A stretch of DNA of 64,000 nucleotides from Actinacidiphila epipremni (GCF_012034175.1 NZ_JAATEJ010000005.1:124001-188000), one strand, 5' to 3'. Positions 32,754 through 41,528 are shown, counted from the stretch's first letter. A program made the numbers and translations. Notes: generated by a model not told the origin, from the letters alone.

Positions 32754-33788
32754 TCACCTCCGTGCCGTGGTCAGGCCGGGTTCACCGGCGGCCGGGGCGG
32801 TCGGCGGCTGCGGCCCGAAGGTCTGCGCGACCCAGGCGTCGTCGTAGACCGTCCGTGCGTAGCGGTCGCCGAGGTCGGGTGAGATCGCCACGACGCGCGA
32901 GCCGGCGGGCAGGCCGGGGGCCCGCTGGAGCACCGCGGCCATGACCGCGCCGGTCGAGCCGCCGGCGAACAGCCCGCGGGTGCGGGCCATCCAGCGGCAG
33001 GCGCGTACCGCGTCGGCCTCGGCGACCGACGCGAGCTCGTCGAACAGGCCGGGCTCGAAGAGCTCGGGGACCCGGCTGGCGCCGATGCCGGGGATGAACC
33101 GGGGGCCGGGCAGGGACGTCCCGAAGCTCACCGAGCCGACCGCGTCCACCGCGACGATCCGGGTCGCGGGCGACATCCGGCGGAAGTGGCTCACGCAGCC
33201 CATGGCGGTGCCGGACGAGCCGACGCCGACGAACAGGTAGTCCACGGACGGCACTTCGGCGGTGATGGCGGCGGCGGTGCAGCGGTCGTGGACGGTGCTG
33301 TTGGCGGGGTTGGCGTACTGGTTGAGCCACACCAGGCCCGGGTCGGCGGCGACGCGCTCCTCGATGTAGGAGATGCGGCTGCCGAGGAAGCCGCCGCTGG
33401 CGTCCCGCCAGTCGACCTCGACGGTCTCGGCGCCCAGTGCCCGCATCACGTCCAGGCTGTGCGGCGAGGTGTTGGGGTCGGTGACGCAGGTGAAGGTGTA
33501 GCCCTTGGCCGCGGCCACCATCGCCAGCGCGATGCCGAGGCTGCCCGACGAGGACTCGATGAGCCGGCTCCCGGTGCGCAGCAGGCCGCGCCGCTCGGCG
33601 TCCTCGACCATGGCGACGGCCGTCTTGAGCTTGACCGAGCCCGCCGGGTTCAGGCCCTCCATCTTCAGGAAGACGTCGACGTTGTCGACCGCGTCCCCCA
33701 GGTGCAGGAAGACGTTGTCCAGGACCATTTCGTAGGCGTGCTCGAATATCACCGTCGCAACCCCAGGTGAGTGCCAGTGCAACCCCAT
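32754..33788 (-). CDS. sbnA: 2,3-diaminopropionate biosynthesis protein SbnA (cysteine synthase-like)
   Basis: 344 residues from the ATG at 33788, preceded by GGAGG; the ATG at 33800 is upstream of that site and less likely. The PLP lysine is in LNPAGSVKLKTA, the asparagine/serine loop is SSSGSLGIALAM, and GVGSSGTAMG binds the phosphate. SbnA condenses O-phospho-L-serine with L-glutamate to N-(2-amino-2-carboxyethyl)-L-glutamate, the SbnB substrate. First gene of an operon of about eleven genes ending near 22.7 kb. The divergent promoter region upstream carries the 20-bp block shared with the NRPS operon. Confidence 0.92.
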   Translation of the reverse strand: MGLHWHSPGVATVIFEHAYEMVLDNVFLHLGDAVDNVDVFLKMEGLNPAGSVKLKTAVAMVEDAERRGLLRTGSRLIESSSGSLGIALAMVAAAKGYTFTCVTDPNTSPHSLDVMRALGAETVEVDWRDASGGFLGSRISYIEERVAADPGLVWLNQYANPANSTVHDRCTAAAITAEVPSVDYLFVGVGSSGTAMGCVSHFRRMSPATRIVAVDAVGSVSFGTSLPGPRFIPGIGASRVPELFEPGLFDELASVAEADAVRACRWMARTRGLFAGGSTGAVMAAVLQRAPGLPAGSRVVAISPDLGDRYARTVYDDAWVAQTFGPQPPTAPAAGEPGLTTARR

Positions 33789-34003
33789 CCGAGCCTCCAT
33801 GGGCTCAAGGCGCCTCGGTGGCCGACGAATGCAGAGCGTAAGCAGCGCGGGGGCGCCGCAACAGGCAAATCGGCGGCAGCTTGCGGCGCCGCCCCGGACC
33901 CGGCAAATGCCCCGGGAGCGACCGAGCGGCGGCAGGAAGCAGGCAGCCGAGTTGCCGCCGCGCTGCCTGGCCCGCCGGGCGCGCGCGTGCCGTACTGGGG
34001 CGC
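33789..34003. promoter_or_regulatory. Divergent promoter region with the block shared with 10.4 kb
   Basis: This 215-bp gap separates sbnA from the stand-alone C domain. It holds TTGCCGCCGCGCTGCCTGGC at 33952-33971 (19 of 20 identical to 10396-10415), GGCAAAT at 33864-33870 and 33902-33908, CGGCAGCTTGCGG at 33874-33886, and a perfect inverted repeat AGGCAGC/GCTGCCT (33941-33947 and 33962-33968). The block ends 32 bp before the ATG at 34004. These look like operators of a cluster-specific regulator. Confidence 0.55.
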
Positions 34004-35428
34004 ATGTCGCTGATGGACCGCAGCACCGCCGTGCCGGCCGGCGCCGGGTGCGCCCTGAGCGTCGGGCAGGAGGCGCTGTGGTTCCTGTACGCGCTGGCCC
34101 CGGGCAGCAGCGCGTACAACATCGCCGGGGCGGTGCGGCTGGACTTCACCGCGGACGCCGCGGCGCTGGAGTCGGCGGCGCTGGCGACGGTGGCGGGCAA
34201 CAGCATGCTCAACTGCCTGTTCCGCTCGGCCCGGACCGGCCCGCGCCGGCTGCCGGGCGCCGCCGCGCCGTACGCGTCGGTCTTCGCGCTGCGGCGGGTC
34301 GGCGCGGACCGGCTGCGGGCGGCGGCGCTGGAGGCCTCGCGGCGCCCCTTCCGGCTGGAGCGGGAGGCGCCGGTGCGGGTCACGCTGCTGCGCCCGGACG
34401 GCGGCGGGGGCGATGTGCTGGTGGTCACCGCGCACCACATCGCGCTAGACAACGTCTCGCACGTCCGGCTGTTCGCCGACCTGCTGACGGCGTACGGGCG
34501 AAGGGCCGGCGGTACGGACGGGGGTACGGCCGGGGCTGCGGCCGGCGGCGGGGCCGGCGCGGGGGGCGACACGGGCCCGGGCGCCGACGCCGGCGGCGCG
34601 TACGCGGACTTCGTGCGGCGGGAGCAGGACTTCCTGCGCTCGCCGCGCGGCGAGTCGGCGCGCCGGCACTGGCAGCGCGTCCTGGGCGCCGTCCCCCACG
34701 ACCCGCCGCTCGCCGGCGACCTGCCGCGGCCCGGCGTCTACCGCTTCGCCGGCGACCAGGTGGAGCTGGCGGTCCCGGACCGTCTCACCGCGGGTGCCGC
34801 GGCGCTCGCGGCCGAGGCGAACGCCACGCCCTTCGCCGTGCTGCTGGCCGTCTTCCAGCTGCTGCTCTACGCCGCGACCGGCGAGCCGCTGCGCCTGCTG
34901 GGCTATCCGGCGACGGTACGTCCCGGGGCGCGGCACCGGGAGGCGACCGGCTACTACGTCAACACCCTGCCGTTCCCGGCGCGGGTGGAGCCGGACGACT
35001 CGTTCGCCGTGCTGCTGCGGCGCACCGCGGACGAGCTGCGGGCGGCGCTGCTCCACCGGGCGTATCCGTTCGCGCTGATGGCGCGGGCGGCCGGGCGGCC
35101 CAGGGCGGCGGACCGGGCGGGGCTGCTGGGGGCGCTGTTCGTGGTGACCGAGGAGGACCCGGCGCAGGTGGCCGCGGCGAGCGCGCTGCCGGCCGGGCGG
35201 TCCTTCGCGGCCTACCCGCTGCCGCAGCAGCAGGGGCAGTTCGACCTGACGTTGCAGATCTCCCGGCGGGGCCCGGCGACCGCCGCCGTCCTGAAGTACA
35301 ACACCTCGCTGTTCACCGCCGGCGCGGCCCGTGCCGTCGCCGAGCGCTATCTCGGCCTGCTCGCCGCGGCGGTCGAGGGCACTTTGCCGGACCGGCTGGG
35401 CGGCCTCGCGCCGGCCGCGGCCCGATGA
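34004..35428 (+). CDS. Stand-alone NRPS condensation domain
   Basis: 474 residues, a single C domain. The active-site motif is HHIALDN (~144), with the Gly replaced by Asn. LGYPATVRPGARHREATGYYVNTLPFPARV is the conserved solvent-channel/latch region and QGQFDLTL the late motif. A Gly/Ala-rich insertion (about residues 168-195) interrupts the N-lobe after the motif. Without carrier or A domain it must act in trans. It is followed 67 bp later by the amino acid:carrier-protein ligase gene, so the pair may add a residue loaded by that enzyme. Start ATG at 34004; ATG at 34013 is an alternative. Confidence 0.82.
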   Translation: MSLMDRSTAVPAGAGCALSVGQEALWFLYALAPGSSAYNIAGAVRLDFTADAAALESAALATVAGNSMLNCLFRSARTGPRRLPGAAAPYASVFALRRVGADRLRAAALEASRRPFRLEREAPVRVTLLRPDGGGGDVLVVTAHHIALDNVSHVRLFADLLTAYGRRAGGTDGGTAGAAAGGGAGAGGDTGPGADAGGAYADFVRREQDFLRSPRGESARRHWQRVLGAVPHDPPLAGDLPRPGVYRFAGDQVELAVPDRLTAGAAALAAEANATPFAVLLAVFQLLLYAATGEPLRLLGYPATVRPGARHREATGYYVNTLPFPARVEPDDSFAVLLRRTADELRAALLHRAYPFALMARAAGRPRAADRAGLLGALFVVTEEDPAQVAAASALPAGRSFAAYPLPQQQGQFDLTLQISRRGPATAAVLKYNTSLFTAGAARAVAERYLGLLAAAVEGTLPDRLGGLAPAAAR

Positions 35429-35495
35429 AGTGCCGCACCCACCCCGAGTGCCGGACGCGCAGTGCCGCGGCGGCCGTCGAAGGAGCTGATGAGTT

Positions 35496-36389
35496 GTGAC
35501 CGTGCCCACCACGGCGGAGCCGGCGGCCGGCGACACGCGTCCGGGCGCGTCCCCCGACCGGCTGGTCGCGGCCGGCTGGCTGCTGCCCACCGGCGTCGCC
35601 GGGGTCCTCGGCTTCACCGCCCGCTTCGAGGCCGCCCTCGCGCGCGTCCAGGGCGCCCTGACCGCCGCGCACCCGCACGGCACGCCGGGGCCGTCCTGGC
35701 ACCCGCCGGTGGTGCCGCGCGCGCAGATCGAGCGCGCCGAGTACGCCGCCGCCTTCCCGCACCTGCTCGGCTCGGTCCACGCCCTGGCCGCCGACACCGC
35801 CGAGGACGCGGGGCTCGGCGAGGACGCGCGCGTCCCCACCGACACGGTGCTCGCCCCGGCGGCCTGCTACAGCGTCTATCCCACCCTCGCCGACAGCACG
35901 CCGGACGCCCCGCGGTACTTCGACGTCGCCGCCTCCTGCTACCGGCACGAGGCGACCAGCGAGGTCGGCAGGTTCCGCTCGTTCCGGATGCGCGAGTTCG
36001 TCGCGGTGGGCGCGGAGGAGACCGCGCTCGGCTGGCAGCAGGACTGGCTGGAGCGCTGCCGCACGCTGTTCGCCGGCCTCGGGGTGGACGTCGCCGTGCA
36101 GACGGCGAGCGACCCGTTCTTCGGCCCGGGCGCCCGCTTCATGCGCTCCAGCCAGCTCCAGCAGAACCTGAAGTACGAATTCGTCGCCCCGGTGCACGCC
36201 GGCGACCCGGGCACGGCGATCGCGTCGGTGAACCTGCACCGCGACCACCTGGGCCAGCGCTTCGCCATCGGCTCGCCGTCCGGCGGCTGGGCGCACAGCA
36301 GTTGCGCGGCCTTCGGCCTGGAGCGCATCGTGCTGGCGCTGGTGCACGCGCACGGCGACGCCCTGGCGGACTGGCCGCCGTTCGGCTGA
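35496..36389 (+). CDS. Amino acid:[carrier protein] ligase, truncated class II aminoacyl-tRNA synthetase
   Basis: 297 residues, matching the family of short seryl-tRNA-synthetase homologues that lack the tRNA-binding arm and instead aminoacylate carrier proteins, shown for bradyrhizobial enzymes using Gly or Ala. Motif 2 is ASCYRHEATSEVGRFRSFRMREF (about residues 147-169) and motif 3 is AAFGLERIVLAL near the end. Candidate zinc ligands are the Cys in APAACYSVYP, a Glu in the core and the Cys in HSSCAAFG. It provides a way to charge the A-less carriers of the NRPS or the ACP at 26819. GTG start with AGGAG upstream. The preferred amino acid is not readable. Confidence 0.85.
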   Translation: MTVPTTAEPAAGDTRPGASPDRLVAAGWLLPTGVAGVLGFTARFEAALARVQGALTAAHPHGTPGPSWHPPVVPRAQIERAEYAAAFPHLLGSVHALAADTAEDAGLGEDARVPTDTVLAPAACYSVYPTLADSTPDAPRYFDVAASCYRHEATSEVGRFRSFRMREFVAVGAEETALGWQQDWLERCRTLFAGLGVDVAVQTASDPFFGPGARFMRSSQLQQNLKYEFVAPVHAGDPGTAIASVNLHRDHLGQRFAIGSPSGGWAHSSCAAFGLERIVLALVHAHGDALADWPPFG

Positions 36390-36437
36390 TGCTGGCGTGC
36401 CGGGAGCGGCCGTACGTACCGGGTCGGGTACGGCCGC

Positions 36438-37712
36438 TCAGCGGGCGTCGGCCGGTTCGCGCAGGACGTCGGCGACGTAGGGCGCGAGCCGGTAGCGGTA
36501 GCGGTGCTGCGGGTCGCACACCACCAGCGAGGTGTCCAGCAGGTCGGGGAAGGGCAGCAGCGGGTTCACCGCCGCGGGGAAGCCGGGCCCGGCGTGCGCG
36601 GCCACGTCGTCGAGGGTGAACCAGCGGCGGGCCATGGACGCGGCCATCCAGGCCAGCACCGAGCGGTGGTCCTCGGTCAGCAGGTCCAGCGTCCACCGGA
36701 TGCCCTCGGCGACCGAGCGCTGGTGGCGCAGCAGGGCGTGGTCGTTGGACCGCAGCAGGTCCACGCTCGGGCCGTCGGCCAGCAGCACCCGCACCGGGAT
36801 GGTGCGCAGCCGCTCGGCGGCGAACTCCAGGTAGCGCGGCAGGCCGCCGAGCCGGCGGCACAGCTCGGTGACCGACGCCGGGTCGTGGTCGGCCCCGGCG
36901 TGCGGCCCGATGTGCCGTAGCAGCAGTTCCACCGCGGGCGCCGGGGCGCCGGGGCCGGCGCCGTCCACCGGCAGCGGCCTGATCTCCTGGTTGATGCCGA
37001 GCCGTTCGGTCAGCCGCCGGCGGGCGGTGATGACGATGTGCATGCCGGGGTGGGCGGCCAGCAGGTAGCGGGAGGCCCCGACGGTGGTCTCGGGGATGTG
37101 CTCGGCGTTGTCGAGGACCACCAGGAAGCGCGGGTCGCGGTGGTGCCCGTCGTCCGGCGCGGCGGCGGTGTGGGTGTCCAGGTGCCGCAGCACCCGGCGC
37201 AGCACGACGGCCGTCCGGTCGCCGTGCGGGACCCGCTCGGGGGGCAGGTCGCCGAGCTCGACGACCACGACGCCGTCGGGGAAGTGCCGCGACAGCCGCG
37301 CGCCGGTGTCGAGGGCGAGCCGGGTCTTGCCCACGCCGCCGGGGCCCAGGAAGGTCGTGAGCCGGTCGATCCGCACCGCGTGCGCGAGCCGTTCGCGTTC
37401 GGCCAGGTCGCCCACGACGCTGCCGGCCGGCGGGCGCGGGCCGTGCCAGGGCACGCCCTCGCCGGGCCGGTCGTCCGGCGGCGGTTCCCGGGCGTCGTCG
37501 ACGTCGAGGGCCTGGGCGAGCAGGTCGAGGGAGGAGCGGCGGGGGTTGAGGACCCGGCCGAGTTCGAGGTTGCGGATGGTGCGCACGCTCAGCCCGGAGT
37601 GCTCGGCCAGCTGCTCCTGCGTCCAGCCGCGCGAGGTGCGCAGCTCCACCAGCCGGCGGGCCGTCAGCGGGTGCGGGACCTCGGTCCGCAACGTGGACCG
37701 GCCGGCGTTCAC
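36438..37712 (-). CDS. XRE-type HTH / NB-ARC-like transcriptional regulator
   Basis: 424 residues. An N-terminal Cro/C1 helix-turn-helix (RRLVELRTSRGWTQEQLAEHSGLS, about residues 19-42) is followed by a STAND-type NTPase: Walker A GPGGVGKT, Walker B RFLVVLDNAEH, and the sensor stretch GGLPRYLEFAAERL. No TPR or SARP output domain follows, so the protein is short for its class. It overlaps the ABC exporter gene by GTGA, so it is translated with the export operon. It is the only regulator inside the NRPS cluster and the best candidate to bind the shared palindromes at 10.4, 33.9 and perhaps 41.7 kb. Confidence 0.8.
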   Translation of the reverse strand: MNAGRSTLRTEVPHPLTARRLVELRTSRGWTQEQLAEHSGLSVRTIRNLELGRVLNPRRSSLDLLAQALDVDDAREPPPDDRPGEGVPWHGPRPPAGSVVGDLAERERLAHAVRIDRLTTFLGPGGVGKTRLALDTGARLSRHFPDGVVVVELGDLPPERVPHGDRTAVVLRRVLRHLDTHTAAAPDDGHHRDPRFLVVLDNAEHIPETTVGASRYLLAAHPGMHIVITARRRLTERLGINQEIRPLPVDGAGPGAPAPAVELLLRHIGPHAGADHDPASVTELCRRLGGLPRYLEFAAERLRTIPVRVLLADGPSVDLLRSNDHALLRHQRSVAEGIRWTLDLLTEDHRSVLAWMAASMARRWFTLDDVAAHAGPGFPAAVNPLLPFPDLLDTSLVVCDPQHRYRYRLAPYVADVLREPADAR

Positions 37713-39538
37713 CGGTAGCCCCTGGACTGCAGGGCGTACAGCTCGGCGTACGTCCCCCCCAGCGCGACGAGCTCGCGGTGGGTCCCGGTCTCGGTGATCC
37801 GGCCGCCGTCGAGGACGACGATCAGGTCGGCCATGCTGACGGTGGAGAAGCGGTGGGAGACCAGCACGGTGATGCCGCCGGTGTCGCGGCCCTCGCGGGC
37901 GGCGGCGGCGAACCGCTCGAACAGGGCGTGCTCGGTGTGCGCGTCGAGCGCGGCGGTGGGTTCGTCGAAGACCCGCAGCAGGGGCTGCTCGCGCATCAGG
38001 CCGCGGGCGAGCGCGAGCTTCTGCCACTGCCCGCCGGACAGGTCCACGCCGTCCGGCCAGCGGGTGCCGAGCCGGGTGGCGTCGCCGGCGGGCAGGGCGG
38101 CGACGGTGGCGGTGGCGCCGCCGCGGTCGATCGCCGCGGCCACCGCGTCGCGGTCGGCGATCCTGGGCAGGTCGCCCACGCCGACGTTCTCCCGGACGGT
38201 GAACTCCAGCCGGGCGTAGTCCTGGAAGGCGCCCGCGCACCGGTCGCGCCAGGCCGCGGCAGGATGGGCGGCCAGGTCGGTGCCGTCGACGAGGATCGTC
38301 CCGCGGTCGGGGCGGTAGAACCCGCACAGCATCTTGACCAGTGTCGACTTGCCGGCGCCGTTGTCCCCGACGAGGGCGACGACGGAGCCGGGCGGCAGGC
38401 GCAGGTCCACCCCGCGCAGCACCTCGCGGGTGCGGCCACCGCCGGTGTAGCCGAAGTGCACGTCCCGCAGCTCGATGCCCTCGCGCAGCCGCGCGGGCAG
38501 CTGCGGCGGCGCCGCGGCGCCGCCGGGTGGTGCGGCCTGGGCGCGGGCGGCGCCGGCGGCCCGCCGCTCGTCGGCGGCGTAGCGGCGCAGCCAGGTGAAG
38601 CGGCGTCCGACGGTGAGGATCTGCAGGAAGTACGTGCCGTAGTTGACGGCGGTGCCGACGGTGGCGCTCATCTGGCCGGCGAGGCCGACGACGAGGACGA
38701 CGTCGCCCGCGGTCGCGTGCCGGTGCACGACCAGCAGCAGCACCAGCGTGATCGCGCCGATGTAGCCCAGCGCGGTGACCAGGCCGTCGACCGCGGCGAG
38801 GCCCGCGGCGCCCCAGTCGGCGCGGTTGCGGCGCCGGGCTACTTGTTCTGCGACGGCGCGGTGGCGGGCGCCGAGGACGTCGGTGAGGCCGAAGACCCGC
38901 AGTTCCGCGCCGTAGTCGGGCGAGGTCCCCAGCTCGAACAGGTGCCGGCGCAGCCGTTCGGCCTCGCTGGTCTCCTCGTCCGCGCGCTTGCGCAGGTCGC
39001 GGCGGACCTTGCCGAGCCACAGCGAGGGCAGCGCGAGCAGCGGCAGGAACAGCAGCCAGGGGTCGATGCCGACGAGCAGCACGGCGGTCACGGCGAGCGT
39101 GGCGGTCACCCGGACGACGCCGGCGGTGGCGTTGACCATGCCGGCCAGCTGTCCCTGCTCCTCGCGGATGCGCTGGACCTGGTCCTGGTAGTCCGGGCTC
39201 TCGTGGTGGGCGAGCCCGTCGGTGCCGCCGACCAGCGCCATGAGCTCCCGGGTGGCGACGGCCCCGGCGCGCTCCTGCACCGTGAACAGGCAGTGCACGT
39301 AGTAGAAGACGGAGGCGAGCGCGCCGGCGCAGACGGCGCCGAGCAGCAGCGCGGCGCCGAGCGCGGCGTGCAGGTCGCCGGAGCGGGCGGAGTCGACGAT
39401 GATCTTGGCGCCGAGGGCGCCGATCGGGAACGACACGGCGGAGACGATGCCGGTCAGGAGCTGGCAGGTCGCGTGCCAGGGGGCGGCGCGGAAGCCGATG
39501 CCCATCAGGGCGGCGTAGGAGCGCAAGGTGTCACGCAC
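37709..39538 (-). CDS. ABC exporter half-transporter (fused membrane and ATPase domains)
   Basis: 609 residues. The N-terminal six-helix membrane domain is followed by an ATPase domain from about residue 355: Walker A GDNGAGKSTLVKML, signature LSGGQWQKLALARGL, Walker B LRVFDEPTAALD and switch VLVSHRF. Such half-transporters act as dimers. The partner is probably the similar gene at 39531, whose 3' end overlaps this start by 8 bp. Location in the NRPS cluster suggests product export and self-resistance. GTG start at 39538 (VRDTLRSYAAL). Confidence 0.88.
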   Translation of the reverse strand: MRDTLRSYAALMGIGFRAAPWHATCQLLTGIVSAVSFPIGALGAKIIVDSARSGDLHAALGAALLLGAVCAGALASVFYYVHCLFTVQERAGAVATRELMALVGGTDGLAHHESPDYQDQVQRIREEQGQLAGMVNATAGVVRVTATLAVTAVLLVGIDPWLLFLPLLALPSLWLGKVRRDLRKRADEETSEAERLRRHLFELGTSPDYGAELRVFGLTDVLGARHRAVAEQVARRRNRADWGAAGLAAVDGLVTALGYIGAITLVLLLVVHRHATAGDVVLVVGLAGQMSATVGTAVNYGTYFLQILTVGRRFTWLRRYAADERRAAGAARAQAAPPGGAAAPPQLPARLREGIELRDVHFGYTGGGRTREVLRGVDLRLPPGSVVALVGDNGAGKSTLVKMLCGFYRPDRGTILVDGTDLAAHPAAAWRDRCAGAFQDYARLEFTVRENVGVGDLPRIADRDAVAAAIDRGGATATVAALPAGDATRLGTRWPDGVDLSGGQWQKLALARGLMREQPLLRVFDEPTAALDAHTEHALFERFAAAAREGRDTGGITVLVSHRFSTVSMADLIVVLDGGRITETGTHRELVALGGTYAELYALQSRGYR

Positions 39539-41528
39539 GGGGGGCCTCCGCGTCCAGGGCGTCGCCGGCCGGCACGGCGTCCGGGACGGTGACGGGGGCG
39601 GCGCCGGGGCTGCCGGGGTCGTCCGGGCCGTCCAGGCTGTCGGTGCTGCCGGGGTCGTCCGGGCCTTCGGGGCTCTCCGGGCTTTCGGGGCGGGCGAACC
39701 GCTCGGCCTGGATGCGGAACATCCGGGCGTACGTGCCGCCGAGCAGCATGAGTTCGTCGTGGCTGCCCTCCTCGGCGACCTCGCCGTGGTCCAGGACCAC
39801 GATCCTGTCCACCCGGCGCACGGTGGAGAAGCGGTGCGAGATCAGCACGGTGGTCAGGCCCGCGGTGAGGTCGAGGAAGCGGTCGTAGATCTCGGCCTCG
39901 GCCCGGATGTCGAGGGCCGCGGTGGGTTCGTCGAGGACGAGGACGCGGGCGCCGGCCTGGACGGCGAACAGGGCGCGGGCCAGGGCGACGCGCTGCCACT
40001 GCCCGCCGGACAGGTCGGTGCCGCCGGTGTAGCCGGGGGACAGCACGGTGTCCCAGCCGTGGGGCAGCGACTCGATGAGCGGCAGGATGCCGGCGCTGTC
40101 GGCGGCGGCCCGCATGAGGTCGCGGTCGGCGGCGCGGTGGGGCGCGCCGAGGGTGATGTTGTCGGCGGCGCTGAGGTGGTAGCGGGCGAAGTCCTGGAAG
40201 AGCACGCTGACATGCCGGCGCCACTGCCGCGGGTCGATGTCGCGCAGGTCGCGGCCGTCCACCTCGATACGTCCCGCGGTCGGCGCGTGCAGCCCGCACA
40301 GCAGCTTGACCAGGGAGCTCTTGCCGGCGCCGTTGTCGCCGACGATCGCGAGCGAGCGGCCGACCGGGATGGTGAGGTCGACCCGGCGCAGGGCGCTGCG
40401 GTCGGTGCCGGGATACCGCAGGGCGACCGCGCGGTAGCGGATGGCCTCGGCGGGCGGGGGCGCGGGCCGCGCGGAGCCGGGCTGTGCCGGGCCGGGCTGC
40501 GGGTCGTCTTCGGCGCGGTCGCCGAGCGCCAGGACGTGCGGGACAGCGGCGGCGGCGAAGGCGAGCTGGGCGTTCTGGTCGTCGAAGGCGGTGTAGTTGT
40601 TGGCGAGCGCGAGGGCCTGCGTGTAGACCGCGATGGCGGCCAGGCCCAGGTGGTGGTGGGCCGCGGCCCACGCGAGCAGCCCGTACGAGAGCAGGTTGAC
40701 CGCGCCGAGCATGCCGGTGGTGGCGGCGATGAGCCGGGCGCGGGGGCGGCGTCCGCGCCAGACGGGTTCCATGGCCGAGCGCCAGGTCGTCTCGAAGCGG
40801 GCCGTCAGCCATTCCAGTAAGCCCCACAGCCGCAGTTCCTTGGCGGGCCCGGCGGTGACGGCGAGGTCGCGCAGGTATTCGGCCTCCTCCAGGGCCTTGC
40901 TGCGGCCGAACGCGAGCTCGCCGACCCGGAAGTACTCGCGCTGCATGAAGTGCACCGCCAGCGGCCAGGCGGCGAGCCACAGCAGGCCGAGCCACCAGTG
41001 GAAGGCGAGCAGCACGGCCGCGCCGGTGAGCGCCCGCAGCCACGCGGGCAGCACATAGGCGAGCGCGGCGACGGCCTGGCTGGGGCGGCCGTTGTCGGCG
41101 ACGCCGAGGCCGCGCACCACCCGCAGCGCCGCCAGCACGCCGGGGTCCGACAGGTGGTCGACCCGGTCGGGGCGGCCGACCGCGGCGAGCGCCTCCTGCT
41201 GCAGGAACCGGTCGGCGTCGCGGCCGAGGGTGTCGGCCAGCGCGCTCACCAGCGGCGGCAGGCACTGCTGGAGGACGACCAGGGCGCCGGTGAAGCCGAG
41301 CAGGGTGAACAGGTGCCGCCCCGCGGGCGAGGACAGCCCGTCGCGCAGCGCGTCGGGCACCGCGCCGATGAGCAGGCCGGTCGCCACCGCGACGACGGTG
41401 GGCAGCAGCGAGACGACCACCAGCCCGGCCAGGCCCCAGGCGGCCCTGGTGCGGCTGATCCGGGGAAGCAGCCGCACCAGGGCGGCCGTTCCGGCGAGTG
41501 CGGGCGGGATGCGCAACCTAGGTGACAC
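39531..41528 (-). CDS. ABC exporter half-transporter, second subunit
   Basis: 665 residues from the GTG at 41528, which has AAGGA 8 bases upstream; the open frame reaches further upstream but that part (about 48 residues rich in His, Pro and Arg) looks non-coding. A six-helix membrane domain is followed by an ATPase domain: Walker A GDNGAGKSSLVKLL, signature LSGGQWQRVALARAL, Walker B VLVLDEPTAALD, switch VLISHRF. A Pro/Asp/Ser-rich tail (SPESPEGPDDPGSTDS) ends the protein. It likely forms a heterodimeric exporter with the gene at 37709. First gene of the operon; the upstream region has several AACTT-centred palindromes. Confidence 0.87.
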   Translation of the reverse strand: MSPRLRIPPALAGTAALVRLLPRISRTRAAWGLAGLVVVSLLPTVVAVATGLLIGAVPDALRDGLSSPAGRHLFTLLGFTGALVVLQQCLPPLVSALADTLGRDADRFLQQEALAAVGRPDRVDHLSDPGVLAALRVVRGLGVADNGRPSQAVAALAYVLPAWLRALTGAAVLLAFHWWLGLLWLAAWPLAVHFMQREYFRVGELAFGRSKALEEAEYLRDLAVTAGPAKELRLWGLLEWLTARFETTWRSAMEPVWRGRRPRARLIAATTGMLGAVNLLSYGLLAWAAAHHHLGLAAIAVYTQALALANNYTAFDDQNAQLAFAAAAVPHVLALGDRAEDDPQPGPAQPGSARPAPPPAEAIRYRAVALRYPGTDRSALRRVDLTIPVGRSLAIVGDNGAGKSSLVKLLCGLHAPTAGRIEVDGRDLRDIDPRQWRRHVSVLFQDFARYHLSAADNITLGAPHRAADRDLMRAAADSAGILPLIESLPHGWDTVLSPGYTGGTDLSGGQWQRVALARALFAVQAGARVLVLDEPTAALDIRAEAEIYDRFLDLTAGLTTVLISHRFSTVRRVDRIVVLDHGEVAEEGSHDELMLLGGTYARMFRIQAERFARPESPESPEGPDDPGSTDSLDGPDDPGSPGAAPVTVPDAVPAGDALDAEAPRA

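Noticed and set aside
27126-33788. Assignment as a staphyloferrin B-type siderophore locus based on SbnA, SbnB and a LysA-like decarboxylase
   Set aside because: No IucA/IucC-type synthetases or citrate synthase are present, and the ATP-grasp, ACP and KS genes point to a carrier-based pathway.
7628-41528. Assignment as a tuberactinomycin (viomycin/capreomycin) cluster
   Set aside because: Dap, carbamoyl, hydroxylase and acyl-CoA dehydrogenase genes fit, but capreomycidine synthase, lysine 2,3-aminomutase and the expected NRPS domain order are missing.
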